NCBI RefSeq assembly: GCF_000745425.1
Contig: NZ_JQJH01000004.1
Location: 1-64,000, forward strand
Reading direction: 5' to 3'
Origin: Beijerinckia mobilis
GTDB lineage: Bacteria; Pseudomonadota; Alphaproteobacteria; Rhizobiales; Beijerinckiaceae
DNA: 64,000 bases
In this document: piece by piece, positions 17,739 through 26,672 of the stretch
How the letters are laid out: the number at the start of each line of letters is the position of its first letter
How positions within the stretch are numbered: position 1 is the stretch's first letter
The notes under the pieces: model-generated
Database searches by the model: none
Told to the model about the DNA's origin: nothing
The model's input: the letters and a program-made list of their open reading frames with translations, nothing else
Translations under genes and position numbers: made by a program

Positions 17739-18442
17739 TCGAGACGGAGGTTCAGGCCGCTTCCGTCTGCTTTATCATGTCCTTGAAAAGCACGCGAGAT
17801 CGGTCCTGACAGGAACGTGCGTCCGGACTGATGCGCTGAAGGTGTTTCGGGTTTTATCCACCACATCTCCGACCAGTTTCGGGAAAATCTAACATCTGTG
17901 TATGGATTTTCAGGAATTGCTGGAAAAATGCTGCGAATCCGAAAACAGTCGGAAGCTTGGGCGCGTTTAGGTCTCGCCCTCCAGTTTTTACTCTCCTCCC
18001 TGTCATTTTGAGGAATGAAGAGGCCTCACGAGGCTTTTCCTTTCCGCTATCCCCGCGTAATACCAAATCTCGATGGGCTCGATTCCTCAGGATCAGTCTT
18101 CCTGGGGATCGAACCTCGGCGAGGGTGCGGTGGAGGCCATCCATCCAGCCTCGCGGATTTGCGACGGGGCGGAACTCAAGAGAGCCCTTTATCGGACGGC
18201 TTTGGCAATGTCTTTGGGATTGACGCATTGCGTGAAGTAAAGCCCTTGAAACTATTCTCATTTATTGACGTGGTGCGGTTCAGGAACGGCCGAATGCGCT
18301 CATTGTTTCTGTAAACACATCGATCTGTCCCGAAAGGCGATGCCCCTTTTCGGTTTGATGCCATCGAGCATTTTCCGATAACGTTGAATCGCTTCGCGAT
18401 TTCATCACTTTGAAAACGCTCTGGTTTTGCGTCCTGGAGAGC
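17739..18442. other. Intergenic region upstream of the DUF3126 gene
   Basis: About 700 bases with no convincing gene; short frames on both strands lack conserved features. A member of the palindromic repeat family lies at 18366-18424, immediately before the DUF3126 gene. Part of the region could be a decayed gene, but I cannot identify one. Confidence 0.5.
18366..18424. repeat. Dispersed palindromic intergenic repeat, copy C
   Basis: Outer arms GAGCATTTTC and GAAAACGCTC flank a centre GAATCGC-TTCGCGATT. It has no T-run-plus-second-palindrome module. It ends 18 bases before the chosen DUF3126 start, so it would form a hairpin in the leader. Confidence 0.7.
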
Positions 18443-18841
18443 ATGTTGGAAAAATCAGAACTGCATAAATTGCAAGGATTTCTGTGTCAGACGTTCGGCA
18501 ACAAGGGGATCAGGGTCACGCAGGCGCGGAAAAACCCTGATGACGCCGACGTCGCACTTGGCGAACGCCAGATCGGTGAAATTTCCGTCGATGACGAGGA
18601 CGGGGACCGTTCCTTCGCTTTCGCGATGAAAGTGCCGGTCGACCGGACCGTCCTGCAGGATTACCTTCGCCGGCTTTTTGAAAATGATCGCCTGAAGATC
18701 GTCCCACGTGGCAAGAAGACGGATTCCGTGGAGCTGAATTCCGGGGATGATTTTCTCGGCGTGATTTCCGCCGACGATGCCAAGGGAAAAAGTTTCACAT
18801 TCCAGATGGCGATTCTGGATATTGATCTGGACGATTTCTAG
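18443..18841 (+). CDS. DUF3126 family protein with two tandem domains
   Basis: 132 residues from the ATG at 18443. The usual DUF3126 protein is about 70 residues, i.e. one domain. Here the sequence repeats. Copy 1 (about 7-66) has LHKLQGFLCQTFGNKGIRV and ends with DDEDGDRSFAFAMKV. Copy 2 (about 69-130) has LQDYLRRLFENDRLKIVPR and ends with FTFQMAILDIDLDDF. Copy 2 is closer to the family; copy 1 has drifted. Function of the family is unknown. An in-frame start at 18410 exists but falls inside a repeat element. It may be a product of internal duplication. Confidence 0.85.
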   Translation: MLEKSELHKLQGFLCQTFGNKGIRVTQARKNPDDADVALGERQIGEISVDDEDGDRSFAFAMKVPVDRTVLQDYLRRLFENDRLKIVPRGKKTDSVELNSGDDFLGVISADDAKGKSFTFQMAILDIDLDDF

Positions 18842-18980
18842 AATCGCGATTTGCCGCCCCGCGACTATGGGGCGGCAGTTTCCCGCCGGATCTCATTGAT
18901 TCCAACGGATTAGCATAACAGAATTCCGCAGGAATTTTTCGGTAATGCCTCGAAATCAATCCGCTCGCGCGTGGCGGGAG

Positions 18981-19631
18981 TCAGGCGAGGGCGTCCTGCC
19001 GCCCGCCGGAATAGACACGCAAATGGCCGTAACGAGAAACCGGCTGGCCTCCTGACGGGAAAACGGCGAGATTTTGGCGGATTCTGGCGCGCGCCGTGGG
19101 CAAATCCTGTTGGGGGGAAGCCGAATCGTTCCGCGTCATATGCGGAAGCTGGCGCAGGCTACGCAATGTAAGATGTTCGACCGGCAGCAGACCGAGCCAG
19201 GCCGGATGGTCGAATCCCGCGAGAGTACCGAGAATCCGCCCTTGCGCCATCGTATCGCAAGCGAGAGGCAGCAGCAGGAGCTCGAAGGCACTTTCGTCAT
19301 GTCCGCTCGGAGCAGCGGTGACGCGTGCGACAATCGGGCAGGCATGATAGAGGATTCTCGGCAGCAATACCGCCATGCTGGCCGCTTCACGCTCGCGCCA
19401 GAGCGTGATGAAGGAACTGCCTTTCAGCTCATGATTGAAAAGGGCATTGATCCTCGCGCCGGCTAGGCGGATGGGAAAACCCAGATTTTCGTCCAATTCC
19501 AGCATGAAGGTATAGCTGAGGATATCGCGGATCGCGGCTGGGTCGATCTCGCTGCGCTGCGGCGCCGGACGGTCGCGCCGAAGTCGGTTCCAATAGGCAT
19601 AGAGGTGTCGGCTTGCTGCATGTCGCATCAT
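18981..19631 (-). CDS. PAS domain protein (PAS_5 type)
   Basis: 216 residues. The block WNRLRRDRPAPQRSEIDPAAIRDILSYTFMLELDE and the following RLAGARINALFNHELKGSSF match the PAS_5 family found in alphaproteobacteria, usually single-domain proteins of this size. No kinase, cyclase or DNA-binding domain is attached, so signalling partners are unknown. The C-terminal ~50 residues are low in conserved features. It has no operon neighbour on its strand. Confidence 0.8.
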   Translation of the reverse strand: MMRHAASRHLYAYWNRLRRDRPAPQRSEIDPAAIRDILSYTFMLELDENLGFPIRLAGARINALFNHELKGSSFITLWREREAASMAVLLPRILYHACPIVARVTAAPSGHDESAFELLLLPLACDTMAQGRILGTLAGFDHPAWLGLLPVEHLTLRSLRQLPHMTRNDSASPQQDLPTARARIRQNLAVFPSGGQPVSRYGHLRVYSGGRQDALA

Positions 19632-19749
19632 GCCCTCGCAGATATCGCGAAATCTGTAGGATTTTCGCGATATTGGAGTGGTTGAATTGACGTTCGGTTA
19701 AGATGTGCGGAAAGCCTTGCCGGAAAGTGGAGATCGCTTTGCGGGTGGA

Positions 19750-19848
19750 GTTTTTCGGATATATCGAAAACGTTCACCCGAAAAAATCAGCATATTTTCA
19801 ATTGGATGGAATCGCGAAGCGATTCCATGCCATTAGAAAATGCGCTCC
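19750..19848 (-). repeat. Composite palindromic repeat, copy D, downstream of rne
   Basis: On the minus strand, directly after the RNase E stop: palindrome 1 (19788-19848) with arms AGCGCATTTTC/GAAAATATGCT and centre TGGAATCGC-TTC-GCGATTCCA, a T-run (GATTTTTTC), then palindrome 2 (19750-19774, GTTTTCGATATATCCGAAAAA). Position and T-run suggest that it ends the rne transcript. Confidence 0.75.
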
Positions 19849-19855
19849 TGCCGGT

Positions 19856-22800
19856 TCAACCGCGCAGGCTGGCTTTCGCCCTTTGCCACCACCCGGAGCG
19901 TTTGGGTTGTGGCGGCGTGTTTTCCGGCGCCAGCTCCGGCTTTTCTTCCATATCTGTCTGAACCGGGGCTATGCTCTGACTTTCCGAGAGCGAAACGACG
20001 GGAGTCTTTTCGCTCTTCTCGGCTTCCGGCGCCTGGTCCGAAACCAATTCCTCGGATGGTTTCGTTTCCTGCGGCAAGGAGGAAGACGTTTCGGCTTTCT
20101 CTTCCTCACGGCCTCTCGCTTCGACCGTGACGGGAGCGGCCGGTGCGACAGTCTGATGGTCCGCAAGTTCAGGAGTCGCAATCTCCTCCTGGCTCAGAGG
20201 CGACCTGTTTTCCTGATCGGAAGGAGGCAGAGGTGTTTCAGTCTCCGCAGCCTCGAGCGCCTCAGCGGCCGGGCGCCGTGGACCGCGAGAGCGGGAACGG
20301 CGCGGTCTGCGGCTGGGAGCGGTGGCGGCTTCTTCACCCTGCATCTCGCCTGAGGCTTCGCTCGATTCCTGCCGTGCTCCTTCGCTGGCGGCTTCAGTCG
20401 CCGCTTCCTGTCCGTTGGCTTCGGCTGGTGCTTCGGCTTCCACCATCGGGACAGTCTCTGACCGATCCTCATGACCCCTTTCGAAGGGGAGCAGCGTCAA
20501 GTCAGCCTGTTCCGCGGCATAGCCGGAGACACCGGCGATCAGGCCAAGGGCATCATCGGAAGGTTGCGGGGCATTGGCGGAAATGCCCGAACCTTCGCGA
20601 TCGGTGCCACGGCCACCGCGTCTGCGCTTGCGTCGCCGCCGCCGCCGGCCTTCCGCTTCGGTCTCGTTCTCGGAACCGCCGGCGCTTGCGGCTTCTTCCT
20701 CCTCGCCGACATCCTCGCCATTGTCCAAGACTTCCTGCTCATAGGCCTCGGCTGCCGGCTCGGTTTCTTCCTCCTCGAGCGGGAAGAAATCGGCGGGCCC
20801 TACTACGCCTTCCCGTGGTGCGGGGAGACGCGCGCCGGTCGCGAGCTCTCCGCGTTCCAGCGCGTGATAGGTCATGCCCGTCAGACTTTCGTCGGCGGCA
20901 ACGGTAATGGTCACGCCGAAACGCTGTTCCAGCTCCCGCAGATTGGTCCGTTTCTGGTTGAGGATATAAAGTGCGATCGTGGTCCGCGTCTTGACGATGA
21001 TGTCGTAGGCCGAATTCTTGATCAGCGCATCTTCGAGCAACCGCAGCACATGCAAAGCGATCGAACTCGTCGAGCGGACCATGCCGGCGCCAAGGCAATG
21101 CTGGCAGATGACCGTCGATCCCTCGAACACACCGGTGCGGATTCTCTGGCGCGACATTTCGAGCAGACCGAAATGCGAGATGCGTCCGACCTGGATGCGG
21201 GCACGGTCGTTCTTCAGAGCTTCCTTCAAACGACGTTCGACGGCGCGATTGTTGCGGCCTTCCTCCATATCGATGAAATCAATGACGATGAGACCGGCGA
21301 GGTCGCGCAAACGCAATTGCCGCGCGATTTCATCGGCTGCTTCGAGATTGGTGCGGACGGCCGTGTCCTCGATATTATGCTCGCGCGTCGACCGGCCCGA
21401 ATTGACGTCGATGGCGACGAGCGCCTCGGTCTGGTTGATCACCAGATAGCCGCCCGAACGCAGGGTGACCTGATTGGAGAACATGGCGTCGAGTTGCGCC
21501 TCGACACCCGATTTGGCGAAGATGGGCTGCGGATCGCGATAGAGCTGGACGGATTTGGCATGGCTCGGCATGAGCATGCGCATGAAATCCTTGGCCTCGC
21601 GATAGCCTGCCTCGCCGGAGACGATGATTTCGTCGATGTCCTTGTTGTAGAGATCGCGGATCGCCCTTTTGATCAGCGATCCTTCCTCATAGACGAGGGT
21701 CGGAGCCGTTGATTGCAGGGTCATCTCGCGCACGGTCTCCCACATGCGCAGGAGATATTCGAAATCGCGCTTGACCTCGGCCTTGGTGCGGGAGGCGCCG
21801 GCGGTCCGCAGGATGACGCCCATGCCTTCCGGCACTTCGAGCTCCTGGGCAATGGCCTTCAAACGCTGGCGGTCACCGGCATCGGTGATCTTGCGCGAAA
21901 TGCCGCCGCCGCGTGCCGTATTCGGCATGAGGACGGAGTAGCGGCCGGCGAGGGACAGATAGGTGGTGAGCGCCGCGCCTTTATTGCCGCGTTCTTCCTT
22001 GACGACCTGAACGAGAAGAATCTGCCGCCGCTTGATGACTTCCTGGATCTTGTACTGCCGCCGATAGCGCGGTGTGTGATGAAGAGCCTCTTCCAGAGTG
22101 TCGCTGTCGCCGCCGAGCTGCTCGACCTGCTCGTCTTCCTCGTTCTCGTCGCCGTCTTCGTCTTCGCCATTATCGTCGCCCTCTTCATCGGGGAAAGCGT
22201 CGTCGAACTGATGTCGAGCGGCGGGCGCCTCAGACGCGGAAAACGCTGCGGATGTCGCTGCGGATTCGTCGTTGTCCTCTTCCGCTGCCGCTTCTTGCCG
22301 CTCATCCTCTTCAGAAGCATCTTCTTCCAAATGCGCTTCTGCTTCGCCCGCCGTGGTGAAGGAAAAAGCCGCTTCTTGTGTCAAAGAGCCGTGTGCCCGG
22401 GAAGCATCCTCAAAAGAGCCATGCGCGGGAGCGCTCTCCTGTGAAAAGGCTGTTAAAGCTTCGGAAGCGCCTTCTTCATTGTCGCTGGAAGCGGATTGAG
22501 CTTCCTCGTGCTCGCGCAAATCCTCGTCCTGCTCAAGCGGTGCGTCAGCCTCGGCAGGTGGCGCAAGCAGAAGCGGCACCTTTTGCAGTGCTTCCTGCAT
22601 ACCCTCGTCTAGCTGTTCCTCGGATTCCTCGCCGATTGGTGCGGATTGGGCGATGATCTCATCTTCGGCGTCGTGGCGCCGCTTTTCGATACCGCGTTGT
22701 CCGTTGCCGTTGCCGTTGCGATCACCGCGCCGATAACGGCGGCTGCGGCGTGGCGTGACAGGCTCCTCTTCGTCTTCGTGCTGGGCGCGGGATTCTTCCT

Positions 22801-23071
22801 CGATCAATGCCTGCCGGTCGACGACGGGAATTTGGTAATAGTCCGGGTGGATTTCGGAGAAAGCCAGAAAACCGTGCCGATTGCCGCCGTAATCGACGAA
22901 GGCGGCCTGAAGCGAAGGTTCGACGCGGGTTACCTTTGCGAGATAGATATTGCCGCGTAGCTGTTTCTTGTTGGTGGATTCGAAATCGAATTCCTCGACG
23001 CGATTTCCGCGCAGCACCACCACCCGGGTCTCTTCCGGGTGGGAGGCGTCGATAAGCATTTTATTGGCCAT
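19856..23071 (-). CDS. rne: Ribonuclease E
   Basis: 1071 residues. It is the main endoribonuclease of RNA decay and processing. The N-terminal S1-like start (MANKMLIDASHPEETRVVVL) is interrupted by a very acidic insertion of roughly 230 residues (about 95-330), typical of alphaproteobacteria. The catalytic core contains the magnesium-binding segments AIDVNSGR and VIDFIDMEEGRNNRAV, and the zinc-link CQHCLGAG. The C-terminal ~350 residues are a disordered scaffold with an Arg-rich block ([14 protein letters not shown]) followed by acidic/Pro-rich stretches that would dock partners or RNA. It is the sole gene on its strand here, with a long upstream region and a terminator-like repeat downstream. 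Confidence 0.96.
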   Translation of the reverse strand: MANKMLIDASHPEETRVVVLRGNRVEEFDFESTNKKQLRGNIYLAKVTRVEPSLQAAFVDYGGNRHGFLAFSEIHPDYYQIPVVDRQALIEEESRAQHEDEEEPVTPRRSRRYRRGDRNGNGNGQRGIEKRRHDAEDEIIAQSAPIGEESEEQLDEGMQEALQKVPLLLAPPAEADAPLEQDEDLREHEEAQSASSDNEEGASEALTAFSQESAPAHGSFEDASRAHGSLTQEAAFSFTTAGEAEAHLEEDASEEDERQEAAAEEDNDESAATSAAFSASEAPAARHQFDDAFPDEEGDDNGEDEDGDENEEDEQVEQLGGDSDTLEEALHHTPRYRRQYKIQEVIKRRQILLVQVVKEERGNKGAALTTYLSLAGRYSVLMPNTARGGGISRKITDAGDRQRLKAIAQELEVPEGMGVILRTAGASRTKAEVKRDFEYLLRMWETVREMTLQSTAPTLVYEEGSLIKRAIRDLYNKDIDEIIVSGEAGYREAKDFMRMLMPSHAKSVQLYRDPQPIFAKSGVEAQLDAMFSNQVTLRSGGYLVINQTEALVAIDVNSGRSTREHNIEDTAVRTNLEAADEIARQLRLRDLAGLIVIDFIDMEEGRNNRAVERRLKEALKNDRARIQVGRISHFGLLEMSRQRIRTGVFEGSTVICQHCLGAGMVRSTSSIALHVLRLLEDALIKNSAYDIIVKTRTTIALYILNQKRTNLRELEQRFGVTITVAADESLTGMTYHALERGELATGARLPAPREGVVGPADFFPLEEEETEPAAEAYEQEVLDNGEDVGEEEEAASAGGSENETEAEGRRRRRRKRRRGGRGTDREGSGISANAPQPSDDALGLIAGVSGYAAEQADLTLLPFERGHEDRSETVPMVEAEAPAEANGQEAATEAASEGARQESSEASGEMQGEEAATAPSRRPRRSRSRGPRRPAAEALEAAETETPLPPSDQENRSPLSQEEIATPELADHQTVAPAAPVTVEARGREEEKAETSSSLPQETKPSEELVSDQAPEAEKSEKTPVVSLSESQSIAPVQTDMEEKPELAPENTPPQPKRSGWWQRAKASLRG

Positions 23072-24357
23072 GGTAAAACTCGTTGAGGCATGACGCGCCT
23101 GTGCCTTGGCCTTGAAACGCCCTGAAAAGGGTGTCTTCGCGAATGAGGATTGGCCGATGGATGACCGGCTTGGAAGAGAAGGAATGGATGGGCAAAATCG
23201 CGAGCCGCAGCCCGGCGGGATGGATTTTCGCAGAGCGATCCATTGCCGGTGCGCGTTTTTTGAAGGCGAAAGTGCTTTGTCCAGACAGGTCTCGTCCAGC
23301 CAATGGGCATCCGGCCAAATTTCATCCTGGCGAGAATCCTCCGACCAGCACCTGTCCGGTCAGGAATGATCCCGCTTGAAAGCGGCCGCCGGTTTTCCGG
23401 CGCGTCGTGCATTGGATGGGAAAAAAGGGAAAAAGCGAGAACTGGAGAATCAGAGAATCTGAATTCGAGAATCGCAATGGAGGGAATGGCTGAAGGTTCG
23501 GGCTCATTCCCGTCAGGGTTCGAGAAGAAATGAAGTGCGAGCTTCGGCAGCCGACGGTTCGACTGGATGGTTTGCTGACAGGGAATCCGGGTTATTATTC
23601 TACCCCGCACGGGTCAGACCATGTTCTCGCTAGGTTGCGTCAGGATTCCGAAGAATCCGGTTTGTCCGGCTCCGACAGACGTGTCGTCGCTTTAGCCTGA
23701 ACCAGATGCCGATGCATGAGGGCGGGGTTAATCCCTCGCCTTGTCTGCGTTTCAAAGTCTGTGTTTCAAACCGCGATGGACTGACGGGTTGTTTGCCGCA
23801 TTCTCGTCCATGAACCGACTTGTTTATTCATAACGATTATGTCGGGCATTTGGCAAGCTTCTAGCATGCTGCCCGACTTTTTTTACTGCGTTTCCCAATA
23901 GGTAAGCTGGTGAGGAGTCATTAACCAGAGGGACCTATGATGGAGGATAAGTCTGGTGCAAGCTTGATCTTGTTTTACAACAGGAAAACAATCTTGCGAA
24001 GGGCTCCCTGATGGAACCGCAAAGAGAATTTCTCTTCAAGCCAACGGCAACCATAGTCTCGGCACGGAACCCCGCAGTGTTGATCTTTCTTGTGAACAGA
24101 TCGGATTGGTTTCGTGATCATCGCTTGGCAACGGGGCTGGTTGCTGTGCCGGTTCAAAATCTCCGATAAAGCCGGGGTGATTCTTCCTGAATCAATGCAA
24201 TAGGTATTGCCAAGTCGGGATATCGAGCCGAGGCATGATGGGGGGATCCTGCCGGCTTCGCTTGCGGGACACTGCGCTTGGGAGAAACGACGATGAAATC
24301 CCTGAGCGTTTCTGGATCAGCATCCGGACTGGACAAGTGTCAGGAAAGGTGGCCTCT
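23072..24357. other. Long intergenic region between rne and the amidase gene
   Basis: About 1.3 kb with no convincing gene. The minus strand should carry the long 5' untranslated leader and promoter of rne. On the plus strand a strong terminator (23841-23884) ends something that has no open frame, so a small RNA is possible. A 24-codon frame starting at 23937 has a GAGGGA-like site but no other support. Several short frames lack recognisable features. Confidence 0.5.
23841..23884 (+). terminator. Orphan rho-independent terminator between rne and the amidase gene
   Basis: Stem arms GTCGGGCA (23841-23848) and TGCCCGAC (23870-23877) are followed by seven T's. It points on the plus strand, but no plus-strand gene ends nearby upstream (nearest plus-strand gene ends at 18841). 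It may end a small non-coding RNA or act as an attenuator for the amidase gene. Confidence 0.75.
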
Positions 24358-25860
24358 GTGATCGAGTCGGCAGCTATGCACACAGCCTATGCAGTGCCTG
24401 ACCGGACCGGGCGCGACGGCTGGCGCCCCCGGCATCGAAACCTCATTGGTGCCTTCCTCAGCATCTGCATGATGTTTGCTGGCCTTCTGGCGGGAGGCGG
24501 CCGCGCCAATGCGCTGCAGGCCCCGGTCAAGTCCTTTGCCGTCCATCAGGAAATCGTCGGGAAGGAAAGCCGTCTCGTCTTCGACCTTTCAGCCCCCGTC
24601 GAGGCCAAGGCGATGGTTCTCGCTACGCCTGACCGTATCGTCATCGACTTGCCCGCCGTCGATTTTCTGTTCGACTCACCGCAAGCTTCCCCGTCTTCCC
24701 CTTCGGCGGCGCACCGCCAGCATGGCCCGGCGGGCGGCAAGGTTAAACCGCATGGGCTCATTGCGGCCTATCGCTTCGGCTCCTTTGCGCCGGGCCGTTC
24801 TCGGATCGTGATCGATCTCACTGGTCCGGCAAAGCTTGTTCGTGCCGATATCGACACGCGCGATGGTAAGAAGGTTGTCGAGGGGGCCGATAAGGAGGCG
24901 CCGGTACGTCTTGTCATCGCGCTTGCACCGACCGACCGGGCTAGTTTTCGCGCCTCGACGCAGCTCGCGCGGCAGCTGCAGGAGCAAGCCGAATTGCATG
25001 AATTGGCGACGCAGCAAATTTCCGCTGTTGGTTTAACCGATCCGTCACGGAAATCGGGACATGAGGCCGATCTGCCAGTCATCGTCATCGATCCGGGGCA
25101 TGGAGGGGTCGACAGCGGCGCAATCGCCGGCGATCTCGTGGAAAAGACGCTGGTGCGTGACTTTGCCAAACGTCTGGAGGAAAGGCTTTCCGCTGCCCAT
25201 CGCTATCGCCTCGTCATGACGCGCGAGGAGGATGTCTTCGTGCCGCTTGGGGAACGTGTGCGGATCGCACGGCAGAATCAGGCCGACCTCTTCATCTCGA
25301 TCCATGCCGATATCCTGACCGAGACGATGGAAGTCGGGGGAGCGACGATCTATACCGTTTCCGACAAAGCCTCCGACGCCGAAGCGGCGCGGCTCGCCGA
25401 TAAGGAAAATCAGGCGGATATTGCGGGGGGGCTCGAAACCAAAGAAGAACAGCCTGAAGTTTCCGATATTCTCTTCGATCTCACGCGCCGGGAAACACGC
25501 GCCTATAGCCATGTCTTTGCCCGCACGCTTCTTGATTATTGGAAAAAAGTCGGCCGCCTCAACAAGAATCCGCAGCGTTCAGCCGGATTTCGCGTCCTAA
25601 AGGCGCCGGATGTGCCTTCAGTCCTGGTTGAACTCGGCTATCTTTCCAACGAAAACGATCATGCGGCTTTGGGATCGTCCGAATGGCGGGACAAGATCGT
25701 GACCAAGGTCGCTGAAGCGGTCGATCAGTTCTTTGCCATGCGTGGTCCATCCCAGACTCATGCATCCGCGCAATTGGTGCGCCGGGGGGAAGCTCCGGAA
25801 GCTGGAAGCGTGCCCCCGCCGTTGGGGGATACGAAAGATCTGGCACAGCATCGTCATTGA
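24358..25860 (+). CDS. N-acetylmuramoyl-L-alanine amidase (AmiC-type)
   Basis: 500 residues from a GTG at 24358, chosen because AGGAAAGG lies 8 bases upstream. It cleaves the amide bond between muramic acid and stem peptides in septal peptidoglycan. A signal sequence (LIGAFLSICMMFAGLLAGGGRANA) precedes an AMIN domain (about 60-200, with VFDLSAPVEAKAMVL), then the amidase_3 domain with the zinc and catalytic motifs VIDPGHGGVDSGA, EKTLVRDFAKRL and SIHAD, and the final VLVELGYLSNEND. The last ~40 residues are a Pro/Gln tail. It stands alone; penicillin-binding protein 1A follows after a repeat-bearing gap. Confidence 0.93.
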   Translation: MIESAAMHTAYAVPDRTGRDGWRPRHRNLIGAFLSICMMFAGLLAGGGRANALQAPVKSFAVHQEIVGKESRLVFDLSAPVEAKAMVLATPDRIVIDLPAVDFLFDSPQASPSSPSAAHRQHGPAGGKVKPHGLIAAYRFGSFAPGRSRIVIDLTGPAKLVRADIDTRDGKKVVEGADKEAPVRLVIALAPTDRASFRASTQLARQLQEQAELHELATQQISAVGLTDPSRKSGHEADLPVIVIDPGHGGVDSGAIAGDLVEKTLVRDFAKRLEERLSAAHRYRLVMTREEDVFVPLGERVRIARQNQADLFISIHADILTETMEVGGATIYTVSDKASDAEAARLADKENQADIAGGLETKEEQPEVSDILFDLTRRETRAYSHVFARTLLDYWKKVGRLNKNPQRSAGFRVLKAPDVPSVLVELGYLSNENDHAALGSSEWRDKIVTKVAEAVDQFFAMRGPSQTHASAQLVRRGEAPEAGSVPPPLGDTKDLAQHRH

Positions 25861-26672
25861 TCGGGCCGGGCAGACCCCATCACGGCAAGCCGGCGGCATT
25901 CTCCATTGTGGATAATAATGTCACGCTGCAGGTGACACACTGCCACCATAAAATTATTGCACGGACACAGCATCAGGCCGTGGCTCATTTCAATGTGCGG
26001 ACGAGATGGGACGGCGTAGCGGTCTTGGGACCCGTGTTCGTTTCCGTTGCGGTTTCGCTCAAGGAACATTATCTCAGACCGCGAAGAACCATCCGAGTAC
26101 GGGCCTGGCCTGGGCAGAGGCTGGTCGCGGTGGAGTGGACGCCACATCGAACCGAGAAGCGGCGACCTCTTTTCGCGGCAGGGTGATGTGTTTACAGAAA
26201 CAATGCGCATCGCTCGTGGATCTGGTTTATCGAGCGATTCTCCCGAGCCCTTTTCGATAGGATGGAATCGCGTGGCGATTCCATCGCTTTGCAAAGGCTC
26301 TGATTTTTCGCGTGGCGCGTTTTCGGATATATCCGAAGCGTATTAGGTCTTCGCAGGGGTCCGGTGATAGTGATCCGAGCAGGTCACGCACCAATTCATG
26401 TTAGGATCATTTTGTTTCCAAGAAAATGGACATCAGGATGATTTTCGTCCCGCGCAAACTTCGCCAAGTTTGCCGACACTTTGAAAAGTTTTAGGCAGCC
26501 TTGATTTCGCTTTGGAAAAGCAAAATCAATCGTGGCCTGCACCACGCAGGGCTGCTCAGAGATCGCGTCCGTCTTTCGCGATTTCCAGCACGTTTCCTGC
26601 TTCCGGTCACATTGGCCGGATTCTCCATCAGAGGCGCGCTTTTCCGGCGTGCCTGACCTTGAGGCTTGATTG
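25861..26672. other. Intergenic region between amidase and PBP1A
   Basis: About 810 bases without a convincing gene. It carries a composite repeat (26245-26340). Short frames on both strands (for example a minus-strand frame at 25854-26294) show no recognisable domain. It should hold the PBP1A promoter. Confidence 0.5.
26245..26340 (+). repeat. Composite palindromic repeat, copy E
   Basis: Palindrome 1 (26245-26303) has arms GAGCCCTTTTC/GCAAAGGCTC and centre GATGGAATCGC-GTG-GCGATTCCATC. Then come ATTTTT and palindrome 2 (26322-26337), TTCGGAT-AT-ATCCGAA. It follows the amidase gene at a distance and could stop read-through on the plus strand. Confidence 0.75.

Noticed and set aside
17854-18261. 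135-codon minus-strand frame downstream of cysE
   Set aside because: No conserved motif, start context or neighbour support.
20143-22960. Long plus-strand frames opposite rne (for example 20471-21712)
   Set aside because: They are shadows of the RNase E gene, whose disordered and Arg-rich codons leave open frames on the other strand.
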